Shown here one piece after another: positions 8,419-17,565 of a DNA stretch of 32,428 nucleotides (the first letter of the stretch is position 1; every line of letters begins with the position of its first letter). The stretch covers positions 2,357-34,784 of the forward strand of contig JAHDES010000067.1 of assembly GCA_020628645.1 (NCBI GenBank), read 5' to 3'. The position numbers and the translations under genes were made by a program. The notes under the pieces were generated by a model that had not been told where the DNA came from, did no database searches, and was given only the letters and a program-made list of their open reading frames with translations. This stretch comes from Saprospiraceae bacterium. GTDB taxonomy: Bacteria > Bacteroidota > Bacteroidia > Chitinophagales > Saprospiraceae.

Positions 8419-8666
8419 ATTCCTATTTTTTTAAGATGTTTTAATACAATGTCACTACGATTATTCTTTTTTTGTGATTTTTTCTAGGAATAATCTTTCT
8501 CATATTAAACACAGTATTAATACCTCACTTATTTTAGAGCTAATGGCATTCTTTTTGCAATTCACATATTGTCTTTAAAAAGACAAATTCTCCCCCACCT
8601 GAATCTCTCCCCCATTTTATAAAAACTATTGAATAAATCGGTATTAGTACTTCAAAGAATCATTTT
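8419..8666 (+). promoter_or_regulatory. Upstream region of the cytochrome peroxidase gene
   Basis: I see no gene between the terminator and the ATG at 8667. The region holds an inverted repeat, ttgtcttt-aa-aaagacaa (8569-8586), which looks like a dimeric-protein operator. It also holds two direct copies of tctccccca (8589-8597 and 8606-8614), 17 bp apart centre to centre, in otherwise AT-rich sequence. I could not find an exact TAnnTTTG box. Confidence 0.4.
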
Positions 8667-10016
8667 ATGAAAAAAGTAATTCTACACACTTTTATATTAC
8701 TAACTCTATTTTCTGCTTGTAAAAATGACGACCCAATTTATGAGGAGAATCCATTGGATCAAGAATTAGAAGCCGTATTAATTAGTGCGGCAAATGGAGA
8801 AGGTTTATCCTATTTTCAATTACCCGACAGTGATAATTTTAGTGCCATCCCACAAGATCCACTCAATCCCATCACGAAAGAAAAAGTAGAATTAGGTAAA
8901 TTATTGTACCATGAAACAGGATTAGCCTCTTCTCCAAAATTGGAAATAGGCAAAAATAAATATTCTTGTGCCTCTTGTCATTTTGCGGAAGCTGGTTTCC
9001 AAGCAGGACGTTTCCAGGGAATTGCTGAAGGAGGTATGGGCTTTGGTATCAATGGTGAAGGACGAGTAAAATCTTCTTTATATCCTGCCGATCAGGTAGA
9101 TGTACAACCCATCCGTACGCCTTCTGCCATGAATGGAGCTTATCAAAAAAATATGCTTTGGAATGGTCAGTTTGGTGCTACAGGAGTTAATACAGGTACA
9201 GAAAGTCAATGGAAAGAAGATACTCCATTAGCTACCAACCACTTAGGGTATGAAGGATTGGAAATTCAAGCGATTGCTGGTTTAGGGGTACATCGTTTAG
9301 AAATCAAAAAGGAATTTCTGGATGAAACAGGCTATACCACGCTATTTGATTTGGCATTTGGAGATGTAGAGGAAAGTAAACGTTATAGTGCAGAATACGC
9401 AGGTCTTGCTATCGCGGCTTATGAGCGTACTATGCTTGCCAATAAGGCTCCATTTCAACAATTTTTAAAAGGCGAATATGAAGCCTTGAGCGATCAAGCG
9501 AAGCGCGGAGCAATTTTATTCTTTGAAAAAGCAGAATGTAGCAGTTGCCACACTGGGCCTGCGCTCAGTTCAATGGAATTTCATGCACTTGGTATGATTG
9601 ATTTATGGGAATGTGGGGAGCAGGTATTCCAATCGTCCTTTACGAGTGATGCCAATAAAGGACGTGCTAGTTTTACAGGAAATGATGCTGATTTGTACCA
9701 ATTTAAAGTACCTCAATTATACAATTTGAAGGATAGTCCCTTTTATGGACATGGCAGTAGTTTTAAAACGATACAAGAAGTTATCGAATATAAAAATAAT
9801 GGGCAATCGCAAAATCCTAATGTCACTGCAGCCCATTTGGCAGATGGTTTCTATCCTTTAAATTTATCAGCCGATGAAGTACAAGACATCAGTGTTTTTA
9901 TCGAAGAAGGTTTGTATGATCCTAATTTGACGCGTTATGTACCAAATAGCGTTTTATCTGGCAATTGCTTTCCTTTTAATGATGCTTTGGCAAGGGATCA
10001 CTTAGGGTGTGAGTAG
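8667..10016 (+). CDS. Diheme cytochrome c peroxidase lipoprotein (CcpA/MauG family)
   Basis: This 449-residue protein probably reduces hydrogen peroxide in the periplasm with electrons from cytochrome c. It has a lipoprotein signal with lipobox Cys18 (LFSAC). The two c-type heme sites are CASCH (101-105) and CSSCH (291-295), the usual diheme spacing for this family. The motifs PIRTPSAMNGAY and VPQLYNLKDSPFYGHG are typical of bacterial diheme peroxidases. MauG-like enzymes that oxidise other substrates share this architecture, so peroxidase activity is the likeliest choice but not the only one. A partner substrate is not evident next to it. A candidate operator region lies in front of the gene. 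Confidence 0.9.
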   Translation: MKKVILHTFILLTLFSACKNDDPIYEENPLDQELEAVLISAANGEGLSYFQLPDSDNFSAIPQDPLNPITKEKVELGKLLYHETGLASSPKLEIGKNKYSCASCHFAEAGFQAGRFQGIAEGGMGFGINGEGRVKSSLYPADQVDVQPIRTPSAMNGAYQKNMLWNGQFGATGVNTGTESQWKEDTPLATNHLGYEGLEIQAIAGLGVHRLEIKKEFLDETGYTTLFDLAFGDVEESKRYSAEYAGLAIAAYERTMLANKAPFQQFLKGEYEALSDQAKRGAILFFEKAECSSCHTGPALSSMEFHALGMIDLWECGEQVFQSSFTSDANKGRASFTGNDADLYQFKVPQLYNLKDSPFYGHGSSFKTIQEVIEYKNNGQSQNPNVTAAHLADGFYPLNLSADEVQDISVFIEEGLYDPNLTRYVPNSVLSGNCFPFNDALARDHLGCE

Positions 10017-10068
10017 AGAAATTTAATGCGTTTGAGAGAAAAGAATAGATCTTTAAGTTGGTTCAACT

Positions 10069-10848
10069 TTAAAAGTCAGTACCACTCGAGGTGAAGAGTT
10101 TCATCGTGGCATCTTGGTGGGTATTAAATTCATTGACGATTTTTTGGAGGGAGTCCGCATTTCCATCATATTGATAAATGAAAAAGTCTTGAAGGTTATA
10201 ACGTACCTCAAAAGGAATATTCACAGCATCACCTTCTATGGAAAAGTAGCCATAATCACCATTCAAAAACGTTGTTTCTTGAGCAATATCTTGTAAACTA
10301 AGGATAGCCTGACTGACTTTATCAGTAGCCGAATCTTGGTAATCAAAATAACCCCAGATAGTATTGGCAGGTACACGCATTAGTTCCGAACGACTAAGTT
10401 CAATTCCATCCGTTTGATCCAAAAAGATTTGATAGCGTTGATCGTTTTTATGGAAAGTTCCTGCATTGCTGATGGCATCGCGAAGATTGATAATAAAGGG
10501 ATAATTACCATTAAGGAGTTCTTCTACAGCAAGAATACCTTGTGCAGTACTTTCCCCTTCAATACAATCTTGAGGGGAGTTAATTTCATCGACTGCCAGT
10601 ACTAATGCTCCATTTTCAAACCCAATCGTAGAACGAATTTCATAATTTTCACACTCATAAGTTTTGGTCGTTTCCATCACAAATTCGAGTGTTCTTCCAT
10701 CTGCAAACGATAGTCGTTCTTGTATCTCTATAGTGAAATCTACAGGAATATTAATGATGGGATTGTCACCATTATCATCTCCTTTGGTACAACTAAAACT
10801 AATTATACAAAGAAAAATAATGACCCAACTTAAATATCCCTTACACAT
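10069..10848 (-). CDS. Hypothetical lipoprotein
   Basis: The preferred start is the ATG at 10848 (259 residues), because it places a normal lipoprotein signal (MCKGYLSWVIIFLCIISFSC) at the N-terminus. A longer reading from 10926 would bury that signal. Cys20 would be lipidated. The mature protein begins with an Asp/Asn-rich linker (TKGDDNGDN) and contains a predicted beta-rich region with two cysteines. I recognise no family. It converges on the cytochrome peroxidase gene with 52 bp between the stops. A weak hairpin (aagttg, gtt, caactt at 10055-10069) lies between them and could act on either transcript. Confidence 0.65.
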   Translation of the reverse strand: MCKGYLSWVIIFLCIISFSCTKGDDNGDNPIINIPVDFTIEIQERLSFADGRTLEFVMETTKTYECENYEIRSTIGFENGALVLAVDEINSPQDCIEGESTAQGILAVEELLNGNYPFIINLRDAISNAGTFHKNDQRYQIFLDQTDGIELSRSELMRVPANTIWGYFDYQDSATDKVSQAILSLQDIAQETTFLNGDYGYFSIEGDAVNIPFEVRYNLQDFFIYQYDGNADSLQKIVNEFNTHQDATMKLFTSSGTDF

Positions 10849-11051
10849 TTGTGTGGTAAAATTAGATTTCAATAGAAAAAATTTATACTTATAAAAAGTA
10901 AAACATACAAAATCGTTCAGTTCCAATACTTACACCAAAAGAACGTTAAAAATAAAAAAAAGCTGCGCCAACTTGTTTATTTTACTCCTAAAAAAGAAAA
11001 TCTAAAATTTGAACATAAATTGCGGTGTACTGTTTACCTAAAAAAAAGATT

Positions 11052-11219
11052 ATGTTTGGTTTATTTAAGAAAAATCCTATTAAAAAATTAGAAGCAAACT
11101 ACAAAAAAATAATGGAAGAAGCCATGCACATTCAACGAAGTGGCGACCTAAAAGCATACGCGAAAAAGATAGAAGAAGCCAATAAAGTTATGGATGAAAT
11201 TGAACGTTTACGTACTTAA
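11052..11219 (+). CDS. DUF6435 family small protein
   Basis: This is a 55-residue protein from the ATG at 11052. Starting at 11025 would add nine residues (MYCLPKKKI) not expected for the family. The beginning MFGLFKKNPIKKLE and the helical remainder (AMHIQRSGDLKAYAKKIEEA) match the short DUF6435 proteins found in many bacteria, whose function is unknown. It is highly charged, has no signal peptide and is probably a helical hairpin. Its stop overlaps the convergent uridine kinase 3' end by 12 bp. Confidence 0.75.
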   Translation: MFGLFKKNPIKKLEANYKKIMEEAMHIQRSGDLKAYAKKIEEANKVMDEIERLRT

Positions 11220-11846
11220 TCCTTCTACTTCTTTTAATTTTTGATGGATGAATCCTGTCAAAACTTCTAATCCTCCTTGAAAAGAGGCATTGTTGTTCAC
11301 AATCAGATCACATTCTTCTAAATAGGGTTGAATGTATTGTTCATAAGAAGGCGTTACGTGATGTTGATAGCGATAGAGCACATCTTCTAATGGATAATTT
11401 CGATCTATTTTATCCCGTTTGATTCGACGAGTAACCTTTAAAACATCCTTCGCATCAATGAATATTTTGAGATCGAGTAAAGGCATTATTGCTTTATAAT
11501 GAAAAATAAATAGGCCTTCTACTAGTATAATTGGGGCTGGATAAAAGTGCAATACATTCGCCTTGGCGGATGTATTATTAAATGTATATTCTGAGCGAGA
11601 TACAGATTCATTACGACTTAATTGTAATATATCCTCTCGTAAAGCTTGCGCATCTATAGAGCTCGGTAAATCAAAATTTATGACTCCTTCTTCATCAATT
11701 TGTTGTTGTTCCTTAGGACGATAATAATCATCTTGTGAAAGAATACACACTTGATTTGTAGAAAAACACTGACGGATAGCTCGAATAAAACTAGTTTTCC
11801 CTGAGCCACTTCCACCAGATATGCCGATAATATAAGGTTTATTCAT
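11208..11846 (-). CDS. udk: Uridine kinase
   Basis: This is a cytoplasmic kinase of the pyrimidine salvage pathway, converting uridine (and usually cytidine) to the monophosphate with ATP or GTP. The ATG at 11846 gives 212 residues, and the P-loop GGSGSGKT starts at residue 11, as expected for the family. Downstream are SQDDYYRP, the DLPSSIDA segment that corresponds to the family DhPxAfD motif, and IILVEGLFIFHY, followed by the RRIKRDKIDR lid region. An upstream start at 11918 is rejected because it would lie inside the dispersed repeat and add residues without family support. A nucleoside transporter gene lies about 6 kb away. Confidence 0.88.
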   Translation of the reverse strand: MNKPYIIGISGGSGSGKTSFIRAIRQCFSTNQVCILSQDDYYRPKEQQQIDEEGVINFDLPSSIDAQALREDILQLSRNESVSRSEYTFNNTSAKANVLHFYPAPIILVEGLFIFHYKAIMPLLDLKIFIDAKDVLKVTRRIKRDKIDRNYPLEDVLYRYQHHVTPSYEQYIQPYLEECDLIVNNNASFQGGLEVLTGFIHQKLKEVEGLST

Positions 11847-11875
11847 ATTTATTAATCGCACTGCAAAAATTTCAT

Positions 11876-11977
11876 AATACGAAATTGAATAAATGCTTTC
11901 GTAGAAAGCATACCGCAAACGTATGATGCCGTACTTGATTCATTCTAAATATTCATGCGAATTGAATGAATCAAGTC
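11876..11977 (-). repeat. Dispersed ~100-bp repeat, copy 1
   Basis: The reverse complement of 11876-11950 matches 26702-26776 at 69 of 75 positions. A weaker match continues to 11977 / 26677. The element contains a central hairpin (atgctttc at 11893-11900, gta, gaaagcat at 11904-11911) and a distal one with 13-bp arms (acttgattcattc at 11933-11945, gaatgaatcaagt at 11964-11976). It begins 30 bp upstream of the uridine kinase start, so it lies in that gene's promoter or leader. It has no coding capacity and no obvious terminal inverted repeats. Confidence 0.85.
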
Positions 11978-12382
11978 CTTTAGATTTGTAAAAACCATAG
12001 AAAACGGTATAAGCCTCAAAATTACACTAAAAGCTAAACAATAAAAAAACCTTGATGATAATTCATCAAGGTTTTTGAGTGTTCTCAATTATAGTGATAA
12101 TATATTTCTTTTTCTTTATTGGATATTTGTGTTCTCTTTTAGCGATTTTTTTGAATACTTAAAAGAGATGGGTTAGACCACTAGTTTTATCCATAGCTTT
12201 ATAATCTCGGCATAGTAGTTATAGTTATTAGATTTTATACGATAAATATACTGGGTTTGGTATCAAGAAACCATGACAAACTAATAAGTGATAGATTTTT
12301 CAGAATAAGTGATAACTAAAAAAGAGATATTAAAAAAGGTACTAATACGACTTCTGAATGGATGAACTTGGTATAGATTGGC
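11978..12382. other. Intergenic region with two hairpins, no gene seen
   Basis: This stretch is AT-rich and no convincing reading frame is visible. It contains the terminator at 12043-12076 and a second hairpin at 12133-12168 with 9-bp arms (tctctttta and taaaagaga) around an 18-base loop. The sequence tagtagttatag at 12213-12224 recurs inverted at 17681-17692, upstream of the response regulator. A small RNA cannot be excluded. Confidence 0.5.
12043..12076 (-). terminator. Strong symmetrical terminator
   Basis: The stem ccttgatga / tcatcaagg (12050-12058, 12063-12071) has a 4-base loop, taat, and is flanked by an A-run on the left and a T-run on the right, so it can work in both directions. 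It most likely ends the minus-strand kinase operon, although it lies about 300 bp past the last stop. Confidence 0.75.
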
Positions 12383-13708
12383 TTATTGAGGCATCGCAAT
12401 AAAAGGAAATTTGATATACACTTTAGTGCCAGTAGCACTTCCATTTGCATCTTCTAGATCAGAAATAGTGATATCATAATGTTGTTTTTCTAGCGTATTG
12501 ATTAACTGTAACCGATCATTGACAATATTCATCCCTCTAGATTTATAACTTTTATAAGAAGCTTTTTTGAGTGCTAGGGCAGCTTCGCGACCAATACCAT
12601 TGTCTTCAATAGTACACAAAATATTATTATCTTCTAGCATAAAATGAATTTGGAGTATTCCCTTATTTTTTTTGTGCAGTAAGCCATGATTAATAGCATT
12701 TTCAACAAAGGGTTGAATCACCATAGAGGGTATTTCTATATTATACTGATCCAGTTGTTGATCTAGATGGATAAAAAAAGTAAATTTATCCTTAAACCGC
12801 AAGTGTTCTAATTCAATATAAAGTTGAATGAGTAGTATTTCATCCTTTAAAACAATAAATTTTTCTTTAGAAGATTCTAAAAAAAGTCGCATGAGGCGTG
12901 AAAATTTTACGATGTAATGGTTGGCACTTTTTTCATCTGCATGAATGATAAAACTTTGTATAGAATGAAGCGCATTAAAGATAAAATGAGGATTCATCTG
13001 CGCTTGTAAGGCTTGAAGTTTTAATTCTGCAATTTGGCGATCCATTGCTATTTTCTCTTGCAACTGTAATTCAATTCGCTGTTCTTCTAGTATTTTTTGC
13101 TGTTCAAACAATTCCAATTTTTGTTGTTGTAACATTGCAATGATTAATTGTTTATTTTGTACAAAAATCAAGATCATTCCAATGACTGTACTAAATAAAA
13201 ATAAATAACTGTATAAATAATAATTGGGTTCATACGGATAGAGGGGGAGTTGTGAAGTATCCGTGAATTGAACGATCCAATAGTTATGAAGGACAACTAA
13301 CATAATATAGCTACTCCAAAATATTCCTGACTGTACATTCGTAAATAAAAAAGCGATCAGTGGTGTTACGATTAACCACATTATATTATCCGAATAAAGA
13401 TAATCTGTTTCATAAATTCCATAAGTAATGAGGGCGGTATAGATAATCGTTAATAGATTACCTGATAGCACCATATTACTATATTTTTTGAATATAACAA
13501 TAGAAATCAGTCCTAGGATCATACCTTCTAAAAGAGGTTCCTTAGGAGTAATATCATCTAAAAAAAGTTGTATTTGAATAGCAAAGCAAATGAATAACAA
13601 AAAAAAATGAATACTCACAAAAGCAAAGGCATTCAAATAAAGATATCCTTCTTTTTTTAACTGATCTGGTATAAAATAATCAATACACTTGTATAAATAT
13701 TTAAACAT
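12383..13708 (-). CDS. LytS/YehU-type membrane histidine kinase
   Basis: This is a 441-residue sensor kinase. About six membrane helices occupy residues 25-190, with little extracytoplasmic sequence, so the signal is probably sensed in or at the membrane. A coiled-coil linker rich in Gln and Glu (about 195-230) leads into the His_kinase domain, with LQALQAQMNPHFIFNALHS and the phosphorylatable His at about 241. The ATPase N-box is VIQPFVENAINHGLL and the G-box is EDNGIGREA. The kinase half is closely similar, even at DNA level, to that of the upstream gene. It lies 35 bp after that gene and is the last gene of the operon. It has no receiver domain and presumably signals to the shared LytTR regulator. 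Confidence 0.9.
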   Translation of the reverse strand: MFKYLYKCIDYFIPDQLKKEGYLYLNAFAFVSIHFFLLFICFAIQIQLFLDDITPKEPLLEGMILGLISIVIFKKYSNMVLSGNLLTIIYTALITYGIYETDYLYSDNIMWLIVTPLIAFLFTNVQSGIFWSSYIMLVVLHNYWIVQFTDTSQLPLYPYEPNYYLYSYLFLFSTVIGMILIFVQNKQLIIAMLQQQKLELFEQQKILEEQRIELQLQEKIAMDRQIAELKLQALQAQMNPHFIFNALHSIQSFIIHADEKSANHYIVKFSRLMRLFLESSKEKFIVLKDEILLIQLYIELEHLRFKDKFTFFIHLDQQLDQYNIEIPSMVIQPFVENAINHGLLHKKNKGILQIHFMLEDNNILCTIEDNGIGREAALALKKASYKSYKSRGMNIVNDRLQLINTLEKQHYDITISDLEDANGSATGTKVYIKFPFIAMPQ

Positions 13709-13743
13709 TTTAGAACTGATTTTTAGCTTGCGTATACATTATT

Positions 13744-16740
13744 TCATGTCATTTCTACTGGTTCTTTCATCAATGATGAACTAGGAAATTTAATCCAAAC
13801 TTTGGTTCCACGAGCTATATTTTCCGTATCTAATAAATCATAAATTTGAATAGAAAGCTCTCCTTCTTTCATGCTATTAATGACCCGCATGCGTTCTTCC
13901 ACAATCCCCATCGCTCTTGATTTATAGCTTTTATAAGAAGCTTCTTTTATTTTTTTTGCAGCCGTTCTGCCTACCCCATCATCTTCTATAATGCATATCA
14001 AAAAATGGTCTTCTTTGAAAAAACGAATACTTAGATTGCCTTTCGTTCTTTTATGTAACAAACCATGATTGATGGCATTTTCTATGAAAGGTTGAATCAC
14101 CATAGACGGAATTTCAATACTATGAATATCAATCGCATCATCTACTTGAATTTGGTAGTCAAATTTATCCCCAAATCTTAATTGTTCTAGCTCAACATAC
14201 AATTCTAATAAATGGATTTCATCCACTAAAAAGATATATTTCTCTTTGGAAGACTCCAAAAACAAACGCATTAAACGAGAAAATTTTACTAAGTAACGAT
14301 TGGTCGATCGTATGTCTGCTTGCATCACAAAATCTTGTATTGCATGAAGCGCATTAAAGATAAAATGAGGATTCATTTGTGCTTGTAAGGCCTGAAGTTC
14401 CAACTCAGCAATTTTCTTATTAATCGTTGTTTTCTCGCGTTCGCGTTGTCTAAATCGATCAAATTGCCAATAAATAAATCCGCCAATAGTCAATATGGAA
14501 AGTGTTATAAACCAATAGGATTGCCACCAAGGCGGATGAATCGTAAAGGTAAATTGTTGCTCTTGCCGAGTACGTTCATTTTCAATGTTTTTGATGCGAA
14601 CTCTAAATTTATAGTCGCCTGCTGGCAAGGCAGGATAATTAATGGATCGACGATTGCTCGTATGCCATTGTTGATCAATCCCTTCTAATTGATATTCATA
14701 AACAACATTTCCAATGTTTTCATAAGACAAGGCAGCATAGTGAAAGGCTATATTATTTTCATGATAGGATAAATTCAAGGGGCTTTTTAGGGTAGCTGTA
14801 TAAGAACTATCGTTTACCAACACATGCTGTAATACGAGATTTGAAGCTTCTACTTTATTATTTAATTGTTTTAAAGGAAAAATCGTTAAGCCTTCCCGAG
14901 AAATAATGTATGCATGCTGACTATCAACTGCTATCTGATTAATTTCTAAACTAGGTAAACCATAAGATTGATCAATACGCTGTATTGTGTATTGAAAAGA
15001 ATCTCCATCCATCAAATTAATTTTTATCAAGCCTTGATTAGTGGATACCCAAATTGTTTTATCATCATGAATGTATAAATGTTTGATATATTCATTTTCT
15101 AATTCTGGAATTTTATGAAAATGACCTGCTCGATAATGGTATAAACCATGAGCATCTGTCCCAATCCAAAGATGGTTGTTTTCAGTTAGGGCTAAATTGC
15201 TTACGGCATAAGTGAAGGGCTTTTCATGAATCAGAAGAGGACTTAAACTATCTGATTGAAGGGAATATAAACCTGATTTTTTTCCTACATAATAGGTCTG
15301 ATTATCATTCGTTTCTAGGGCGTATGAACGATTAACTGCCGCAATTTTTCTGTAGGCATAGCTTTCCTTTTCAAATAAGATTTCCCATAAATTGATGCGT
15401 TGAGAAAATACAATGGTAGAATCATTACTTTTTACAATGCTTTTGCAGGCGGAGGCATTAAAGGTGGTATTATATTGATACCTTAATTTTTTTGCTGTTA
15501 CTACTTCTTCTAGGGGTAAATAGGGCCTTGCTTTAGAAAAGACCTTTAGTTCATTCTTTGCATTACAGATCAGAAAATCTTTGGTATTTATAATATCGAC
15601 AATGCTATTATCCGATTCGAATGGATAAAAACTGGCTTCTTTTGTTTTTAAATTAAACTGATAAAGATGACCTTCTTTTGTTCCCAACCAAAGAAGGTCT
15701 GGCTCTTTTTTATCTATAGAAATAGAAATCACATGATCTATATTATTTTGTGTGATGGGATAAGTAAAAAGTGATTGGTTCGTTTTTGTTTGTAAATACA
15801 AACCATTGGTCGTACAGATCCAAATATTTTGTTGGTCATCTTCATAGATGCTATTGGTGTAACCCAATTGATTAATAAAATCAAATTCTGGAAGCTGATT
15901 TAAGAGGGTATCCACCACAAATCGTTTGTTTTCCGAATTGATAAATAGTTTATCCTCCGAAATTCTTGTTATGTGAATAATGCCTCCATAATCTTCATTA
16001 GAAAAAGGAATTTCTCTCCTTTCTCCATTTATAATACCTATAGCTTTTAACTGTCGTTTAGGGAAAAAATAGAATCCATTTGCTATTGTAAATATCTCAC
16101 CAAATATTCGCTCTTCTCCATCCCAAATCAAGCGTTCTTTGACAGTAGTCGTATCTGAGAATGCCCTTAGATAATAGGCTCGTTTTCCATTAATCGTTGC
16201 TAGAAAAACATAATAACTAAGGTTTTCTTCTTTGTCATAATAAATATTTTTTAATCCTAATCGTTCGTCTGGACGGGAAATAAGTCGAATTGAATCTTGG
16301 GTATGAAAAACCCCCAAATCCGTTTCCATTTTTCCTTTTAAATAATGTTTTTGCTGATTATCAAAAAAATGTTGGATCATTTTATCTTTTCCCAACGCCA
16401 AGTATGGTTTACTATGAACAATGTCATCTTCTACATAAACTAGGTGATCGTAAGCATCAATCCAGATTACTCCAGTAGTATCAAGAGATAACTGCCATAC
16501 ATCATTACTTGGCAAGCCGTCTTTTGTAGTAAAAGTGGTAAAGGTATATCCGTCAAATTTGACTAAGCCACGATCCGTCCCCAGCCACATGTAGCCCTCA
16601 TTATCTTGAATCGCACAATAAACATGAGAACTAGGTAGACCATCTTCAACAGAAAAATGCGTTAATGTTGGTTGCTGGGCAATCACATAGCTGGAAAAGA
16701 AACAATAGAAAAGAATTGATATAAACTTTTGTTGTTGCAT
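13744..16740 (-). CDS. Two-component propeller sensor histidine kinase
   Basis: This is a 998-residue sensor. The signal peptide covers residues 1-21 (ending YVIAQ). A large periplasmic beta-propeller of Reg_prop repeats covers about 25-640, with repeats such as VEDGLPSSHVY, GYMWLGTDRGLVKFDG and HLWIGTDAHGLYHY. A Y_Y_Y domain follows (about 660-730, ending FTFTIHPPWWQSYW), then one membrane helix (about 733-752). The LytS-type kinase domain has its His at about 792 (QMNPHFIFNALH) and the N-box VIQPFIENAINHGLL. There is no receiver or AraC domain, so it is not a one-protein hybrid system as often found at polysaccharide loci. It lies between the regulator (39 bp away) and a second kinase. Confidence 0.92.
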   Translation of the reverse strand: MQQQKFISILFYCFFSSYVIAQQPTLTHFSVEDGLPSSHVYCAIQDNEGYMWLGTDRGLVKFDGYTFTTFTTKDGLPSNDVWQLSLDTTGVIWIDAYDHLVYVEDDIVHSKPYLALGKDKMIQHFFDNQQKHYLKGKMETDLGVFHTQDSIRLISRPDERLGLKNIYYDKEENLSYYVFLATINGKRAYYLRAFSDTTTVKERLIWDGEERIFGEIFTIANGFYFFPKRQLKAIGIINGERREIPFSNEDYGGIIHITRISEDKLFINSENKRFVVDTLLNQLPEFDFINQLGYTNSIYEDDQQNIWICTTNGLYLQTKTNQSLFTYPITQNNIDHVISISIDKKEPDLLWLGTKEGHLYQFNLKTKEASFYPFESDNSIVDIINTKDFLICNAKNELKVFSKARPYLPLEEVVTAKKLRYQYNTTFNASACKSIVKSNDSTIVFSQRINLWEILFEKESYAYRKIAAVNRSYALETNDNQTYYVGKKSGLYSLQSDSLSPLLIHEKPFTYAVSNLALTENNHLWIGTDAHGLYHYRAGHFHKIPELENEYIKHLYIHDDKTIWVSTNQGLIKINLMDGDSFQYTIQRIDQSYGLPSLEINQIAVDSQHAYIISREGLTIFPLKQLNNKVEASNLVLQHVLVNDSSYTATLKSPLNLSYHENNIAFHYAALSYENIGNVVYEYQLEGIDQQWHTSNRRSINYPALPAGDYKFRVRIKNIENERTRQEQQFTFTIHPPWWQSYWFITLSILTIGGFIYWQFDRFRQREREKTTINKKIAELELQALQAQMNPHFIFNALHAIQDFVMQADIRSTNRYLVKFSRLMRLFLESSKEKYIFLVDEIHLLELYVELEQLRFGDKFDYQIQVDDAIDIHSIEIPSMVIQPFIENAINHGLLHKRTKGNLSIRFFKEDHFLICIIEDDGVGRTAAKKIKEASYKSYKSRAMGIVEERMRVINSMKEGELSIQIYDLLDTENIARGTKVWIKFPSSSLMKEPVEMT

Positions 16741-16779
16741 GGATGTATCAGCGAATCATAGAATACCCTTGAAGTGATG

Positions 16780-17565
16780 CTAGCCCCAACCTTTTTGCTT
16801 GGTAACTTCGGAGAAGGTCGATCGTCTACGTTGTGCTATATTGATTTTCACCCCATCTTTCATTTGTACAGTACCTTCTCTTTTGTTGTAAGTTTCGATA
16901 TATTGTAAATTAATTAAAAAACTATGATGGACTCGAAAAAAGGTATGCAGTAGATTTTCGTTTGGTTCAGGCAATATTTTTTCGTATTCCCCTAAATTTT
17001 TAGAAGAAAATACATTTTTACGACCATTCAGATAAAACCAAGTACACCCTCCCTCTGCTTGGCAATACATGATATCTTTAATAGGTATAAATTGTCGTTC
17101 ATTCATAGTTGGAATGACAATTTGATGGGTAGCGGATTCTGGGTTTTGTAGATTAGATAGTAATTGTTCTAATCGTTTAGAATCTTCTTTTTGTTTTAGT
17201 CCATCTTCTACTTTTTCTATTGCAGCAATTAATTCATCAATATCTACAGGTTTAAGCAAATAATCCAAAGCATGAAACTTAATGGCTTTTAAGGCATAAT
17301 GATCAAAACCCGTTACAAAAATCACCTCAAAATCAAAGGAATGGAATCGTTTTAATAACTCAAATCCACTTCCATACGGCATTTCCACATCTAATAAAAG
17401 AAGATTAGGTTTGACTTCATTTATTTTTCGATAGGCATCTTCAACATTAGAAGCCATGCCTACAATCTGTACTGAAGGACAATAACGAGTGAGCATCGTT
17501 CGCATAATCGAACGACTCTTTTCTTCATCATCAATTATAAATGCCTTAACCAAAAGTGAGGACAT
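16780..17565 (-). CDS. LytTR-family response regulator
   Basis: This is a 261-residue transcription regulator. The N-terminal receiver domain (about 6-120) has the acidic pair Asp12-Asp13, the phospho-acceptor Asp59 (LLLLDVEMPYG) and the conserved Lys105 (LLKPVD). The C-terminal LytTR DNA-binding domain (about 150-258) contains IPIKDIMYCQAEGGCTWFYL and the FFRVHHSFLINLQYIETY motif. It is the first gene of a three-gene operon with two kinases of the type that normally pairs with LytTR regulators. The divergent neighbour across a 504-bp gap is a nucleoside transporter, which is a possible target. Confidence 0.92.
   Translation of the reverse strand: MSSLLVKAFIIDDEEKSRSIMRTMLTRYCPSVQIVGMASNVEDAYRKINEVKPNLLLLDVEMPYGSGFELLKRFHSFDFEVIFVTGFDHYALKAIKFHALDYLLKPVDIDELIAAIEKVEDGLKQKEDSKRLEQLLSNLQNPESATHQIVIPTMNERQFIPIKDIMYCQAEGGCTWFYLNGRKNVFSSKNLGEYEKILPEPNENLLHTFFRVHHSFLINLQYIETYNKREGTVQMKDGVKINIAQRRRSTFSEVTKQKGWG

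Noticed and set aside
11847-11918. Upstream start for the uridine kinase
   Set aside because: The extension lies inside the dispersed repeat, and the P-loop position fits the family only from the ATG at 11846.
13744-16740. Hybrid two-component system (HTCS) regulating a polysaccharide locus
   Set aside because: The protein ends after the kinase domain. It has no receiver or AraC-type DNA-binding domain, and a separate regulator is present.
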